Notes: generated from the letters alone by a model not told the origin. Positions 11,052 to 23,492 are shown, counted from the stretch's first letter. The stretch is 64,000 bases of DNA from Siphonodentalium dalli (GCA_032622095.1 CP136067.1:130051030-130115029); one strand, 5' to 3'. A program made the numbers and translations.

Positions 11052-13024
11052 GGGGCCTATAGTATAGAATTACAATTGCCGTGTTTCTCCACGTGGACAA
11101 ACTGTCGAATACTATGGATACGATAATTTACATGTGTGTGCGACTCCCCGTCATTTACAAGAACAGACAAAATCCAGTACTATGGATCTTCGTTTACTAC
11201 GCGTGGAGGCGAACGCTTGTTAATGGGTAAAGGGAACTTACACTAATATTATACATAAATGGATATAGTAATGCCTATATATTTTTGAGTCATTTGGCGA
11301 GTGGTTTAGTGGATGTATAAAGTCAATGTTATGATAGGCAATGGGGAAGACGAAAACTACTTGCGTGCACCATAATCCCAATGGCACAAGCATCGCGAAA
11401 ACACACAAACGATTACAACATTTTACGCAGAACACGAGTATACAAAATATCGTAAGCGAAAACGCTCCTTATAAGAGATAGATGTTTTATTGACCAACAT
11501 CATAGAAGACAATATATAGCTTTTCATGACTTTCCTTGTATTTACATGGTTCATGGTCAAATATATTTAACGATGTATGTACGAACACAAAGGGATAGAG
11601 ACGGATAGAGTGATCACAAATAAACCACATCGACAGAAAAACCTACACATGGTGATTATAGTGTCAGATTGAGCAGGGAAATTTTAACTGGTTGTCGTAT
11701 ACGTACGATTTCGATACAAGTACAATGTAATTGAAAACAAACTGAATTGCCGGAGATAATAGACTGATAACAATATTTCCAAGTTAAAAGGGTGAAAATA
11801 TATATTTCAAGTATATTTTCCAAAGGGTCGGTATAACTTTTTGTTTAAGTAGAAACTTAGATTTAACAACCAAAATTACACTGAATGTAGGAAAACATCA
11901 TACTAGTAGTATAAATTATAATTTGCAGTTACATTAGCTGGAAAATTTAGTCATTGTAATGATTATAACCTATTCTCCAGTCTTAATTTTTAAATTCAGT
12001 GCCATTTTCTACCATGGAATCGCGGTAACATTCACGTATAAGGTCTCCGCTGCCCGAGTACACCTCCTCCCTGAACCAGAAAACTATATTTGCACCCCAT
12101 TCGGTTGAAATTCTGCAATGGTTACTCAAGATTTCCAACTGTTAGAAATCCCCAAACCAACAATTCCAACCGATCGAAACTTCTGAACTAATTGCCATTT
12201 ACCCCATAAATCAATCATCACTAACTTTGGGACGAAGATTATTGTGATGCGCCAACACCCATTGAACGTCCCTGCATGACATTCCCAATTGTTGAGTATT
12301 TTGATGAGAATCGCCCCCGTCACAACACAATTTATGTGCAAACCCTTATTTATCAAAGCCAATTTGTCTATGTTTATGAACCCCATCTCAAAATATATCT
12401 ATCTACGCCCATGCGTAATTTGAACCCATCATGTCAATATGACTACGATTTTATTGACCCAGTGAAACTTCGCACGTCGAGAAAGGGTTAATGCATGAGT
12501 GCGCAATACACAAAGCGATAATCCGACATATCGACATTCGCACGCGTTTCATTGCGGTGACAACCACTAATTCAGCCTCGTATACTTGTAATGTTAACAC
12601 CGTGTTCTACCCGATTTGTGTTATGTCTGTACTATGGAACTCCCTAAGTTGGTAATTTATCAGCCCGTCAAGCGAGTTCTTGTTTTTCCCCAAGTTAGAC
12701 AATTCGAGTACTATATAATAACAAAAAGATGCAGCATTGGGACACTCCAAACACCACAAAAACCGAGCAGCTTGCTGCTGAAATGAATCCCAGTTACAGA
12801 ATGGCTCTCCCAGAACATTATATAAGTCAGTTCACAACGATGTATGGTGTGAAAAAGGGTAATCGCCTATTGTTAAATTCCAATATCCAATGCAAGGAAT
12901 TTACAAGAACACAATTGCTCGAGTACTATAGAACACAAGTCTAGCTTTGCAAGACTGGGAAATTACCGACTAACGCTGTCCACGTGGAGAAACACGGCAA
13001 TTGTAATTCTATAGTATAGGCCCC
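11052..13024. mobile_element. 1.97-kb element with 48-bp terminal inverted repeats
   Basis: The left end (11052-11099) begins GGGGCCTATAGTATAG and ends CTCCACGTGGACA. The right end (12977-13024) is its reverse complement with a single mismatch by my reading. Such high TIR identity implies a fairly recent insertion or conversion. The interior has only short frames (for example 12729-12944), none recognised. The superfamily is unassigned and target duplications are not clear. Confidence 0.65.
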
Positions 13025-13029
13025 TGGTC

Positions 13030-13073
13030 ACTGCAAATGACAGACACCCTATATTTCAAGGCTTGCAAGTGGT
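13030..13073 (+). repeat. 44-bp module shared with the double hairpin at 62.1-62.36 kb
   Basis: CTGCAAATGACAGACACCC followed by TTCAAGGCTTG is the same module that terminates both arms of the fold-back at 62106-62361. Here it stands alone next to the right TIR of the 1.97-kb element. Confidence 0.7.
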
Positions 13074-13075
13074 CC

Positions 13076-14872
13076 CGTTAATGTGTTATGATGCGGCGAT
13101 TTTGGTCCTGCTGCATTGATATGATGCTGTTAGGGCAAACTGATGCTGTTAACAGAAAGTACCGTTATATATTTTTTTATTTATCTTTTTCGCGGTGTTC
13201 TGATAATCTGAACATATCCAGGAAAAAGCCATTATGCGTATCAAACATTCAAAAACACATTTATTGCGCATATTTTTAATACTGGTTGTATTAGTTGTTG
13301 AAAATCGACTATAATAAATATGGTTATTCACGTCGTTTTAGAGAAACACCAGCGCAGGCGTTATTTTATTTTTCAAAAAAATATAATGTTCTTGAATGTT
13401 TCATATACACCCTGGTTTTTCTCAAATCGCTCGTATTAACCCAACACCGCGAAAATGACAACTTTAGAGAAAATAACCGTACTTTTTCGTAATGGCATCA
13501 GGGGGTCGGACCTGCGGCGATCAGCCGCGGATATGCTCGCGGGTGTCTGTGGAACGGACAATTCATCACTCGAGACCAAAATATATCATGAAGCAATTTT
13601 ATATCGCGGAAATTGCCACGAATAAGCATAGGCTTACTGCCAGATCCCTTTATCTCATATGTATGTTTGTGTATGTTATATATGTATTATGTGCCTTTTT
13701 GAGAAATACAATATTGTTTACACTAATGACATCAGTTTGCCGTACCCGCATCATAGTAATTCAGCAGGACCACCAGCATCATAGAATATTAGCAGGACCA
13801 CTTGACCAGGGGTAATTTTGACTGGGAGGTGTTGTGTGTTCTATCTAGCCTAGTAATAAGCCGGTGTCCCGGATCCCACGCCTTGTAAAATGCCCGACAG
13901 ACACAGCAAAAGAAAATACAACCGCGCGTCGGTGTCATAAGCAGACCGTCATTAACAAATCTGTACAATCGATTGCTTCCTTTCACTGTTGTAGTCACTA
14001 AGTGTCTAACAAGAGAACGCTAGCTCCCAATCACTTACCATTCCAAGAGGGTATTAAATCACTGCATGACACTGGAGCGATCACGCGATGCAATCCGTCG
14101 GGGGTAACACAGAATTGAGAAAGAATAGACCGCAAATCACTGCACAAACAAACAACAATTCACAAGAGTGAGCGGAAGAAACGTCTGCCAAACGTGTTAA
14201 CATCAATCAAAAATCTGCTGTGATTAGCAGACGACAGTCAGAAATCTCGGGTGATTAGCAGACGTGATGTAAGCAGACGACTCTTCTATAAGTTATTGAC
14301 AGAGTATGCGAATTTGTTAACAGTATGTATCACTACTGAAAGCCAATCTGAGAGGGGATCGATAGTGTTTCTCCCCCGAGGCCGTGGTATGATTTCTAGG
14401 AGAGGAGAAGACGTCGGGTCGAGCACGGAACCTTCATCGCCATCCTATCTCTCTCAGTGGGTAATTGAATGCCGCGCCGATATTATTGGCTTTGATCGGC
14501 GCTCCCGTACAAGATATCTCCCCGTTCGTGTGTGTACAGAGAGTTGAGATCTCCTCGTGTTGAGTATGTAGTTATCTCAACTTATTTGATATCAAAGATA
14601 CCCTATCGAGCTACCTGGCGTTAGCAGATTGGCATCGTTATAATTTTAATACCTGTTCGCCAAGTGTTTAAACCACCCATGTATACGGATCCGTTTTTAT
14701 CGCATTCGTATATCGTGTTTGTTAGGGTTATAGACTAAATAAAATGTTAGGTACACGCATAATGTACACAAGGCTCCTTCACACGAAGTGTAAGAAAACA
14801 TCGACAAGAACATGCAAGATATCATGCACTTATATCACCCGACGAACGATTTCACTCAGATTGCGAAAGCTT
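13076..14872. other. No gene recognised
   Basis: Several 60-107 codon frames occur (13492-13815 +, 14251-14547 +), but none has a recognisable motif, signal peptide or splice context. A short motif GTGATTAGCAGACG is repeated at about 14219 and 14250. The block 13829-13945 is the second copy of the repeat at 10176-10305. Confidence 0.4.
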
Positions 14873-14881
14873 GATAAACAA

Positions 14882-15327
14882 TAGATCATGCCATGAATCT
14901 CTACTATGGCTAACGCCCGTAGAGATCATATTCCACCACTACAAAAACCTGTGAACTTTTTGAAGTTTTGACTGGGAAACTTATAAAATCGAAAAAGTAA
15001 CTCGGGGAATATATTTCTTAGTTATTATCTGTTCCTTAATAATATACTTCATTGTAGGGTGAAAGTCCCAACTCGATATTGAATGTTTTTCTGTGACTTT
15101 TGTGAGCCGATATCGCAATAATCATTGACTTAGTTACCCAGAATAAATTCCATAATTGTAGACGACTCAAAGCAAAATCGCTCACAAAGTCACTTAAATC
15201 GTGAAATTTCGAGTTGGGACCTTCACCGACAGTGAAGTACATTATTAAGGAAAAGGTCATAACAAAGAAATATGTTCGCCGCGTTATTTTTGCAACTTCA
15301 TAAGGTTCCCTGTCAAAACTTGATCTA
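14882..15327. mobile_element. Mutator-like fold-back MITE, copy 1
   Basis: The two halves are inverted copies of each other. The left half runs ATGCCATGAATCTC, CGTAGAGATCATATTCC, TTTTGACTGGGAA. The right half returns through AAGGTTCCCTGTCAAAAC but lacks the outermost part. The flanks carry GATAAACAA at 14873-14881 and 15328-15336, a 9-bp target duplication. Long terminal repeats with 9-bp duplications are characteristic of Mutator-like elements. Confidence 0.65.
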
Positions 15328-15446
15328 GATAAACAAATGACCATAAATATAACAATGTATATTCAAACCGCTATTCTGATTGTAATTGAGCGTTTATTTA
15401 ACTCAACGCCACAATTAAACGCTCACTTAATTTTCGAGTCAAGTCA
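15328..15446. other. Short spacer with a 16-bp inverted pair
   Basis: TTGAGCGTTTATTTAA near 15387 and an inverted partner TTAAACGCTCACTTAA near 15415 form a small stem just left of the poly-G element. Confidence 0.4.
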
Positions 15447-17127
15447 CCCGGGGGGGGGGGGGGGGGGGGGGGGGTAGTAAACATTTTGCAGGAAGGTATG
15501 CCGTTTTTTTTGCATCTGGCATTTTCGGGGACCCACGACCCCCCAAACCTACTCCCAATTTTTTGACACCCCCCCCCCCAAATTAACTATAATTGGTCTA
15601 AAATCGCATAAAACTTACTGATATCACTCATATGACTGGGAATTATCTCAATTAGTTCAAATAGCAGTTCAACCTGTTTCAGAAGCTGTTTTAATTGAAA
15701 ATAAATGTTTTAATAAATTGCTGATCATCTGTAAATCTGTGCAGAATACACAAAATTTCATAATTTCTAACTATTTCTTGATTAGTCTGTCAACCAGCCC
15801 ATTATCTAACATATTCCACACCACTTGTGTTAGTCTACTCGAGCAACTTACTTCTATTTTAATGAACTAGCTGAAACAGGCTCCCTTTGGGAGCCTATAT
15901 TCAGCATCGGAGATACCTGTGGCCCCCATCATACCTGTGCGCTTCAAGCACATTTGGTCATTGAAACATTTTGATTTATATATATTGTTTTTAATATATT
16001 TTTTTTAAAGATTGAATTCCTTGCTCAATTTAACAAAACCAATTTTTTTTCATTTTTTTTTTCATTAAAATGTTTGAAAAACTAATACCATTATAACATT
16101 CGCCAGGGTACCCTGAGTCACCACACCAAATTTGGTTGAACTCGGTCCAGGGGTTTGAGAGAAAAATCCGGACAGATCCTACTCGTTTATATTTATAGAT
16201 GACAAGCAGTCACAGCACTATACCAGACTTGGATACTTTAGGTCTTGTGAGAGATCATCTGAGTTGAAAGACATGCAAAGAATTCACCGTTTGGCTTGAT
16301 TCACTGATGACAGATATTTTCTACCCATTGATAGTCACATTAATGTTTGAGACAGTTGCTCGCTATTTTTCCATGCACACAATGCTCTAGGCATTAGTTA
16401 CATCAGGTCAAGTGTACTTATATATCCAAACTTAGGTCATTGCACAGGATACACACAATTCCATAATTTCTAACCATTTCCCAATTAGTCTGTAAACCAG
16501 CCCATTATCTAGCATTATGCCTTAACACGTTTGTTAGTCTACTGGAGCAACCTCTGTTATAATAAATGACAAACAGTCACTATGCCAGACTTGGATATTG
16601 TAGGTGTTGTGAGAGTAACCGGTCATATGTGTTGATAGACATGCAAATATTTCACTGATTGTCTTGATGCACTGATGAACAGTGTGATGACAGTTATATT
16701 CTAACCATTGATAGTCACATTAATGTTTGAGACAGTTGCTCGCTCTTTTTCCATGCACACAATGATCTAGGCTTTAGTTACACCAAGACAAGTTTATTTA
16801 TTTCAGTTTTACATTTCTCGAAGATTCTTTCCGAATGGTGTCGGGAAGGATTTTTTTTCACCCACCGCCCCATATGCAACATGCCATAGCTTAATGGCAT
16901 CTCCACTAAGGCCCATATGAGGTCCCAGTAACATAAATATGGTGTTTTTGCAGTTATAAATTCTTATAATATGTTTTAAACTGTTAGAAATGTCAAATAA
17001 GGGCACAAAAGGTCGTTAGTAAAAAAATTGCATGAGGTTGTAATAAACGCGTTTTTTGCCCCTCGATCCACCCACCCGCCCCGGCATACCTTCCTGCAAA
17101 TGTTTTACTACCCCCCCCCCCCCCGAG
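15447..17127. mobile_element. 1.68-kb element with poly-G termini
   Basis: The left terminus is CCC + G25 + TAGTAAACATTTTGCAGG + AAGGTATGCCG. The right terminus is the inverted CGGCATACCTT + CCTGCAAATGTTTTACTA + C14. The interior contains two direct repeats of about 230 bp (from GACAAGCAGTCAC at 16201 and GACAAACAGTCAC at 16567), each preceded by a related 100-bp block (15740-15845 and 16445-16555). It also holds a LINE-tail-like segment at 16105-16200. No transposase seen. Confidence 0.6.
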
Positions 17128-17149
17128 CCACCCATTATTTTTTTTAATA

Positions 17150-17475
17150 GTGCCTTGATTTTAATAACAATCTATGCCATAAAATATGATTAAAATATTA
17201 TAATTCATCAACACTTGAAACGATACAACAGAATTCAAACTAAAGATGTATTTTCGAAGGAAGGGGAATAGGTCTATCTTTAAAAGATAGTGTTAATCCC
17301 CCTCCATTGTAAATAATACACTTTGCACTACAAAACCAACAAAAACAATATGTTCACAGTTTATTACAGTTGATAATAACAATAAGTTGATAATACAATG
17401 TTTTGGAGCTTCCTCTTTCAAATTGTATATAATATGGCATATATTTTATATAATGTGATCTGGGGATTCGAAAAT
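17150..17475 (+). repeat. AT-rich repeat with internal hairpin, copy 1
   Basis: ATGCCATAAAATATGATTAAAAT through TTTTGGAGCTTC to TATGGCATATATTTTATATAA, copied at 43553-43945. It contains the hairpin AAGGAAGGGGAATA...TAATCCCCCTCCATT (17260-17307), whose counterpart at 43720-43785 has a cleaner stem. Confidence 0.75.
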
Positions 17476-17558
17476 ATAAGTGGGTCTTTAAGTGGCGAAT
17501 ACGGAATGGGGGGGACTGTTGTCTGGCTTGCCATTTTCATATGGCATAATGTATAGTT

Positions 17559-17562
17559 GTAC

Positions 17563-17596
<34 letters not shown>

Positions 17597-17650
17597 TTCA
17601 TCATCGTCGTCGTCATCGTCACCATGATCATCATCGCCATCATGGTAATC
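17559..17650 (+). repeat. ATC/GTC trinucleotide microsatellite
   Basis: About ten CAT repeats decay into CGTCGTCGTC and CACCATGATCATCATCGCC. The poly-Ile frame across it is a by-product of the repeat. Confidence 0.95.
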
Positions 17651-18048
17651 ATGAGATATTGTCAACGAGGCCTATATGCTGTCGCTGCTCCTAGTTTCGA
17701 ACCACAACGTAACCATGTTGAACCTGATTACACCCCTTAAGGAATTCAAGATGGCCGCCTGAGTTAGAAAATTAGGCAATCTCTGAGATTAAATGCAACC
17801 TGTAATTTTTTTGGCTGACTTTTTGTACACCGATAACCCCCGAGTTTGGTATTACTTATACGTTTTGCGACGTTGTGTACAATATGATGTGCATGTTTCT
17901 TATTAGTTACACGTTATTTCGTTAAATTTACACTTTAAAATTTTATTTCAATTAGTAAAACAATTTCCCGATGATATTGGAATCACTCTGGGATTAAACT
18001 TTAACGAAATAACGGATAACTAGTTACTTTTATGGACAAAATCAGCAA
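17651..18048. other. No gene seen
   Basis: Contains a small inverted pair TTATTTCGTTAAATTTACAC (17909) versus CTTTAACGAAATAACGG (17998). No coding signal. Confidence 0.4.
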
Positions 18049-18057
18049 GAAAATTTA

Positions 18058-18547
18058 TAGATGATGCCATGAATCTCAACGCTGACTAACGCCCGTGGAG
18101 AAAATACTCCACCAGTACAAAAACCTGGAAACTTTTGGAAATTTTGACGGGGAACCTTATAAATTCGAAAAAATAACTCGGGGAATATATTTCTTATATA
18201 GGTATTATCTGTTACTTAATAATTTACTTAACTGTAGGTGAAAGTCCAAACTCGAAATTGAATGTTTTTCTGTGACTTTTGTGAGCCGATATCGCAATAA
18301 ACATTGAATAATTATCTAGGATAAATTCCATAATTGTACGCGACGCAAAGCAAAATCGCTCAAAATTTCGAGATGGGAATTTCACCTACAGTGAAGTACA
18401 TTGTTAAGGAACAGATAATATATTCCCCGCGTTATTTCTTCGACTTTAAAAGGTTCCATGTCACATTTTCAAAGATCCAAGGTTGTGTACTGGTTGAATA
18501 TGATCTCTACGTGCGAAGTTAAGGGTAGAGATTCATGGCATGATCAG
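18058..18547. mobile_element. Mutator-like fold-back MITE, copy 2
   Basis: Same architecture as the copy at 14.9 kb: GATGCCATGAATCTC at the left, GAGATTCATGGCATGATC at the right, and shared inner blocks TGTAGGTGAAAGTCC and TTTCTGTGACTTTTGTG. The flanks are GAAAATTTA at 18049-18057 and 18548-18556, a perfect 9-bp duplication. Confidence 0.75.
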
Positions 18548-18556
18548 GAAAATTTA

Positions 18557-19485
18557 GAGGTTTCGACAAGAATATAATTATCGTTTCTCTCTTACTTGTC
18601 GTAATTATATCGATGAATGCCCGGTGAGACAATGGAAAAGTAAAGATTCTTGTTTTATTTTGTGTCGAACTGGGTGGAATTCATTCATCGGCAGCCATTT
18701 CAGTTACGGTACAGGGAATGCCGAGGTTTGCTGAATGGAAGTGCGTGGGTGGTTGAGTCTGATCTCAAATGCGGAGTTGTTTGTAGATCAGGATTCCAGA
18801 CCGCTGCTTCTTGCAAAATTATACATGTATTATTATACTTCAATGCATATATAGAGGATGTTGTAGCGAGGCATATACGCGGATCCATGCATGTTGTCCC
18901 GGTGTCTAGGGTTTAGATGTTGAATGGCCGTGATATCGGGAACAAGTCAAGAAGAGATCGAGATCCGTTGGTGTAGATAACTTTATATATATATAAGTAA
19001 AGATGGTTGGTCGATGAAGCACAGTGTATAGACAGGTTAAATTATAGGTCTGTTCGGAATGAAAGCTGGTGGTGGGGTGTCTCGCTTCCACCGCTCTGAG
19101 ACAGTATATCTCTCAGCCCGCTGGCGTATCATGTATCCATATATGGACTACGGTATCATATTATCCAAGGTATCTATACTTTACTATAGCGTATATCACA
19201 CATCTACTCGCATACCTTGGTTATACTATGAATGTAACCAGTCGATCAGTGTCGACAAATATAGGTATGCTATGTTGCTTTAGATGTGCACTCATTGTTT
19301 CGTATGCCTCCCTCTATACAAAGTGCTTCACCATTATACAATTAACCCTGTCCATAATACAGGTAAACAACTCCAACAACTCCATCCATTTATATGTACT
19401 ATCGGACACATGTAAAGTTATACAAACTTATACATATATTAATATACTTCAATGTTTAACTTTCGCTATATTGAATACTCATTGA
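18557..19485. other. No gene recognised
   Basis: Frames of 60-138 codons overlap on both strands with no recognisable motif. The 138-codon frame at 19069-19485 (+) is Ser/Thr/Tyr-rich low-complexity sequence. No repeat partner noticed apart from an inverted word pair at 18568-18620. Confidence 0.4.
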
Positions 19486-19501
19486 CCAAGACCAAGTCTA
19501 C

Positions 19502-20088
19502 TCGGCCCAACACATCTTGTGATATCAGTTGGATTGATGCTGTTTTGGACCGAGTCTTTAAGTCTTCTCGGCCCAACACATCTTGTGATATCAGTTGGGT
19601 TGATGCTGTTTTGGACCGAGTCTTTAAGTCTTCTCGGCCCAACACATCTTGTGATATCAGTTGGGTTGATGCTGTTTTGGACCGAGTCTTTAAGTCTTCT
19701 CGGCCCAACACATCTTGTGATATATGTTGGGTTGATGCTGTTTTGGACCGAGTCTTTAAGTCTTCTCGGTCTAACACATCTTGTGATATCAGTTGGATTG
19801 ATGCTTTTTTGGACCGAGTCTTTAAGTCTTCTCGACCCAACACATCTTGTTATATGAGTTGGGTTGATGCTGTTTTGGACCGAGTCTTTAAGTCTTCTCG
19901 GTCCAACACATCTTGTGATATCTGTTGGGTTGATGCTGTTTTGGACCGAGTCTTTAAGTCTACTCGGCCCAACACATCTTGTGATATCTGTTGGGTTGAC
20001 GCTGTTTTGGACCGAGTCTTTAAGTCTTCTCGGCCCAACATATCTTGTGATATCAGTTGGGTTGATGCTGTTTTGGACAGATTCGTTA
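19502..20088 (+). repeat. 66-bp satellite, about nine monomers, open in several frames
   Basis: Each 66-bp monomer holds CGGCCCAACACATCTTGTG, GATGCTGTTTTGGACCGAG and TCTTTAAGTCTTC. Because 66 is a multiple of 3 and the monomer lacks stops in several frames, long frames run on both strands (232 codons + strand, 233 codons minus strand). Changes between monomers alter amino acids freely (Ser/Cys, Val/Ile, Pro/Ser), and the opposite strand is equally open, so I see no sign of protein-level constraint. Read as + strand protein it would be 22-residue repeats with an SRPNTSCDISWVDAV core. I treat it as satellite DNA. Confidence 0.9.
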
Positions 20089-20090
20089 TA

Positions 20091-20504
20091 ACATATTTTA
20101 CGCCAATAATCGTGGGCGGTTGTTATTTTGCTTGTATGTCTTCGGATTAGGTCAAACGGACGATTTGCGTATATGAACATAGAGGGCAGCCTTTCCCAAT
20201 CATGTTGATATTACAAATGCATATATCAGAAGTACATTGAATGTCAAAACAACGAGATTTATAAGTAAAGAAAGCCTTGTTTTCCAGAGATTATTTATTT
20301 GTCGCGCTATCAGAAAATGTATGTGCGCAATATATTAAACGATCGTATCATCACTTTACCTTCTTCTATCACGGTAAGTATCATTTTGAAAACAGATAAA
20401 TCGCGGACATGCAAACGATTAATCACATTCAGGGGTCCAAGCGAATGCGCGGACTCTGCGTGTAAATAGAGTACACCTTTCAATGAAAGTCTGTAATAGA
20501 AGAG
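20091..20504. other. Spacer between array and inverted monomer
   Basis: No gene seen. If the array and inverted monomer are termini of one element, this is its interior. It codes for nothing I recognise. Confidence 0.4.
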
Positions 20505-20590
20505 TAACGGGGCGGGACTCGGTCCAAAACAGCATACACCCAACCGATATCCCAAGCTGTTGTGCACCGAGAAGACTTGGTCTAATTGGC
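20505..20590 (-). repeat. Single inverted monomer of the 66-bp satellite
   Basis: ACTCGGTCCAAAACAGCAT ... CCGAGAAGACTTGGTC is the reverse complement of one monomer plus the flank that precedes the array (GACCAAGTCTACTCGG at 19490-19505). The array and this monomer may therefore be the two termini of one fold-back element of about 1.1 kb. Confidence 0.75.
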
Positions 20591-20669
20591 GAGTAGTTCA
20601 CTGATGAATACTCTCAGTCGCAATAAATCTCCCGGTTATGATAATATTTACAATGAGAATATAATATAC

Positions 20670-23492
20670 TAGCAGGGTTACCCGGCGTTGCCCAGGTTAA
20701 TGTATGCTGTGGATATTTGTTGGAAATAGAGAATGCTCTTGCTTAAAGTGTTATACGTTTTCTCATAAATTGTAAATTCAAATAGCATCACTAAACATGA
20801 TTATTACAGTCATGGAATATAAGTAGTGGCGCACCTTGTCAATTGTCATTCTGTTTATCGCGATTAATCCGTTCCACAAATAATGAAGTATTTATTTATT
20901 TACAACTGCGTATACATTAGACGTTATAATATGATACATGAACATCATAAACACATTAGTTCGATAAAAGATGATAATTGGATTTTACATATTGAGATGT
21001 ATCAATCAATCTAGTGGGTTGGACTAAGATCTCGAGGACACCTGGCTATCACATCTCCATGAAGATATAGATGTTTCAAAGAAATTTCCAGGTGCTCCTC
21101 TGTTCATGGTGCTATATATTGACTAAATATTCTTAGTTTAAACGAATTGTTGCTGCGCATATATATATATCAGCTACATGTGCCAGGCACAGAGCGAGAT
21201 TTTAAGTTGTTTATGTCAGTCGATGAGTCTGTTCTAAAAAACATTGTCAAATGTCAGTATTGGTAGAATCCCGAAAAGTCTTGTGCTACTAACTGCATTT
21301 TCTTGTATATCAGAATATTTGACTGCACACTGTGACCACTATTTTTGAACCGGCCTTCCATATCTCTTGACAAATTGTAACTTTTTGTGGAAACTGTATT
21401 GAATGGAACAGACTAAATTTTGTTATTATATATATGCAATCCTCTGACGGTTCGAGGTCTCTCAGTTTGCACGAATATATGTATCTCTTCAATAGAATGA
21501 TAAATATACGTTTAATGCTTCTTCTAGTTATCTCTTTTTTCTAGCTCATTGTGTGAATTCCTTGATTGCCATTCCCATATAAATATGACTGTTAAGAAGA
21601 TATTAATTGTTCAAGTGACTTATGTGGGTCACCATATGTCGGGATTGTGAAATGTGAACGCCCAACTACTTAAAATGATATGGAGATGGCCTGGTGACCG
21701 TATATAACTTATATGTGGATATCGGCGAATAGCAATCTTACCAATGATAGTGCATACCCGCTCGCCATCCGTGACGCAAACGACACCAAATGTGATTAAT
21801 TCATGGTATATCATTAGAGAAAAACGTGTATGAATTTGGTGGAATTTGGTTTATTAAATCAATTGTTGATGCAACGCTGACTCGAACAACGCCATATTGC
21901 CAAGGTGATTATGTATTCGTTTGGTGGAAATCAGCGACAAAACTATTTCACCATATTTTTTAAATTTCCCCTGTCACCAACAGCGTCATTTTAGAAAATC
22001 TTAACCCACACCATTATCTTCCTTGTAAAAAGTTACCCCTCTTAGAACGCCTTGGTGCCATCTCGATTGTACCGCGTGAAGTTATATATAGAACGCACAC
22101 AGACAGACAAAAAGACAGACAGACAGCACGATTTTATTTCTTGTATCATTTAAGAAGAACGTGTCTGAATTTGATGGTAATTGGTATTAAAAATATTTTT
22201 TATCAGTTTTGGTGATCCTCCCGTCCCTATTTCGGGCTCAAGCTGCACACACTAAGACACATTAGAGATTAGAGATGCATATATATGACATTGGTGAAAA
22301 TTGGCGAGTATACAAATTCGTATCAAATTTAAGGTCCCCATATCTCTCACCCATAGGGCATCAATTTGTTGTATCTAAACCACACGATAAGATTCCTCGT
22401 ATCACGGAGAAGAATATGTATAAATCTGGTGGAAATCGGCACTAAACATATAGATATAATTTGTTGTGTCCCTCTCATCTCTATACACCACTGACTCGAA
22501 TGGCCCCACTTGTGACATCCTTAAACCACACGATTACACTCCTGATATCATGGAGATGATTGTTTATAATTTTGGTGATAATCGGCGACTAAACAATTTT
22601 TTTTATCAAATTTGGTGCCAATCCCTCCCCTCTCCATCTCTCACCCAAACAGCACCACTATGGCGTCTTTAAATCACGATTAGATTCCTCGTATCATGGA
22701 TAAGAACGTGTATCAATTTGGTGGAAATTGGCGCTAAAAAAATTGTGCATCAATTTTGGTGCCCCTGTCCCTTTCAATGCAACCCTGACTCGAATGAGTC
22801 CACATTTGACAGATAAAAGCCACACCATTAGACTCCTCATACCATGGGGATGATTTTGTATAAGTGTGGTGGCAATCGGCGACTTATTATCAAATTTAGT
22901 GCCCACCCCCTCCCAATCTCTCATCCAAAATCAACAATTTGGCGTTGTTAAATCGCACAATTAGATTCCTTGTATCATGAAGAAGAATATATATCAATTT
23001 GGTGGAAATCGGCGCTAAAATTAGTTTTATCAATTTTGGTGCCCCTCTCCCCTTCCGTTCACCCCTGACTCAAACGACGCCACTTTTGACATATTTAAAC
23101 CACACCGTTGGATTCTTCATATCATGGGGATGATTATATGTAAGCTTCGTGGCAATCGGCGACAGAAGAAAAAAATCTGCCCCCCCCCCCTTCCGGTCAC
23201 CCCTGACGCGAACGGCGCGACTTTTGCCATATTTAAACCACGCCATTAGATTCCTCATATTATGGGGATGATTATATATAAGTTTGGTGACAATCGGCGA
23301 CAAATATTTTTTCTGCCCCTCCCCATTTTCTGCTCCTGACAACAACGGCGTCACTTTAGAAAGTTCTAACCCCGACCATTATCTTTCTCGTAAAAAGCTA
23401 CTACTAGTAGACCCCTTTGGCATCATCTAGATGGTCCCTTGTGAATTTCTATAGAACACAGACAGACAGACAGACAGACATTCGCAAATATA
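20670..23492 (+). mobile_element. CTAGCAGG-family element, copy 2
   Basis: Starts CTAGCAGGGTTACCCGGCG and ends in (ACAG)n followed by TTCGCAAATATAGATATAG. It is nearly collinear with 40252-43080 over about 2.8 kb. Between 22380 and 23345 the units recur at about 22381, 22526, 22675, 22822, 22954, 23100 and 23237, a mean step near 145 bp. Units alternate between an A type (GAGAAGAATATG, AAATCGGC..CTAAA) and a B type (GAGATGATT, AATCGGCGAC). No autonomous ORF. Confidence 0.8.

Noticed and set aside
19452-20180. 232- and 233-codon overlapping frames as repeat-protein genes
   Set aside because: Both arise because the 66-bp monomer lacks stops in several frames. Opposite strands are equally open, and monomer differences change residues freely.
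22466-22672. Similar 68-codon frames at 22466 and 42053 as conserved genes
   Set aside because: They are the same position in two copies of the CTAGCAGG element. Similarity is at DNA level throughout.
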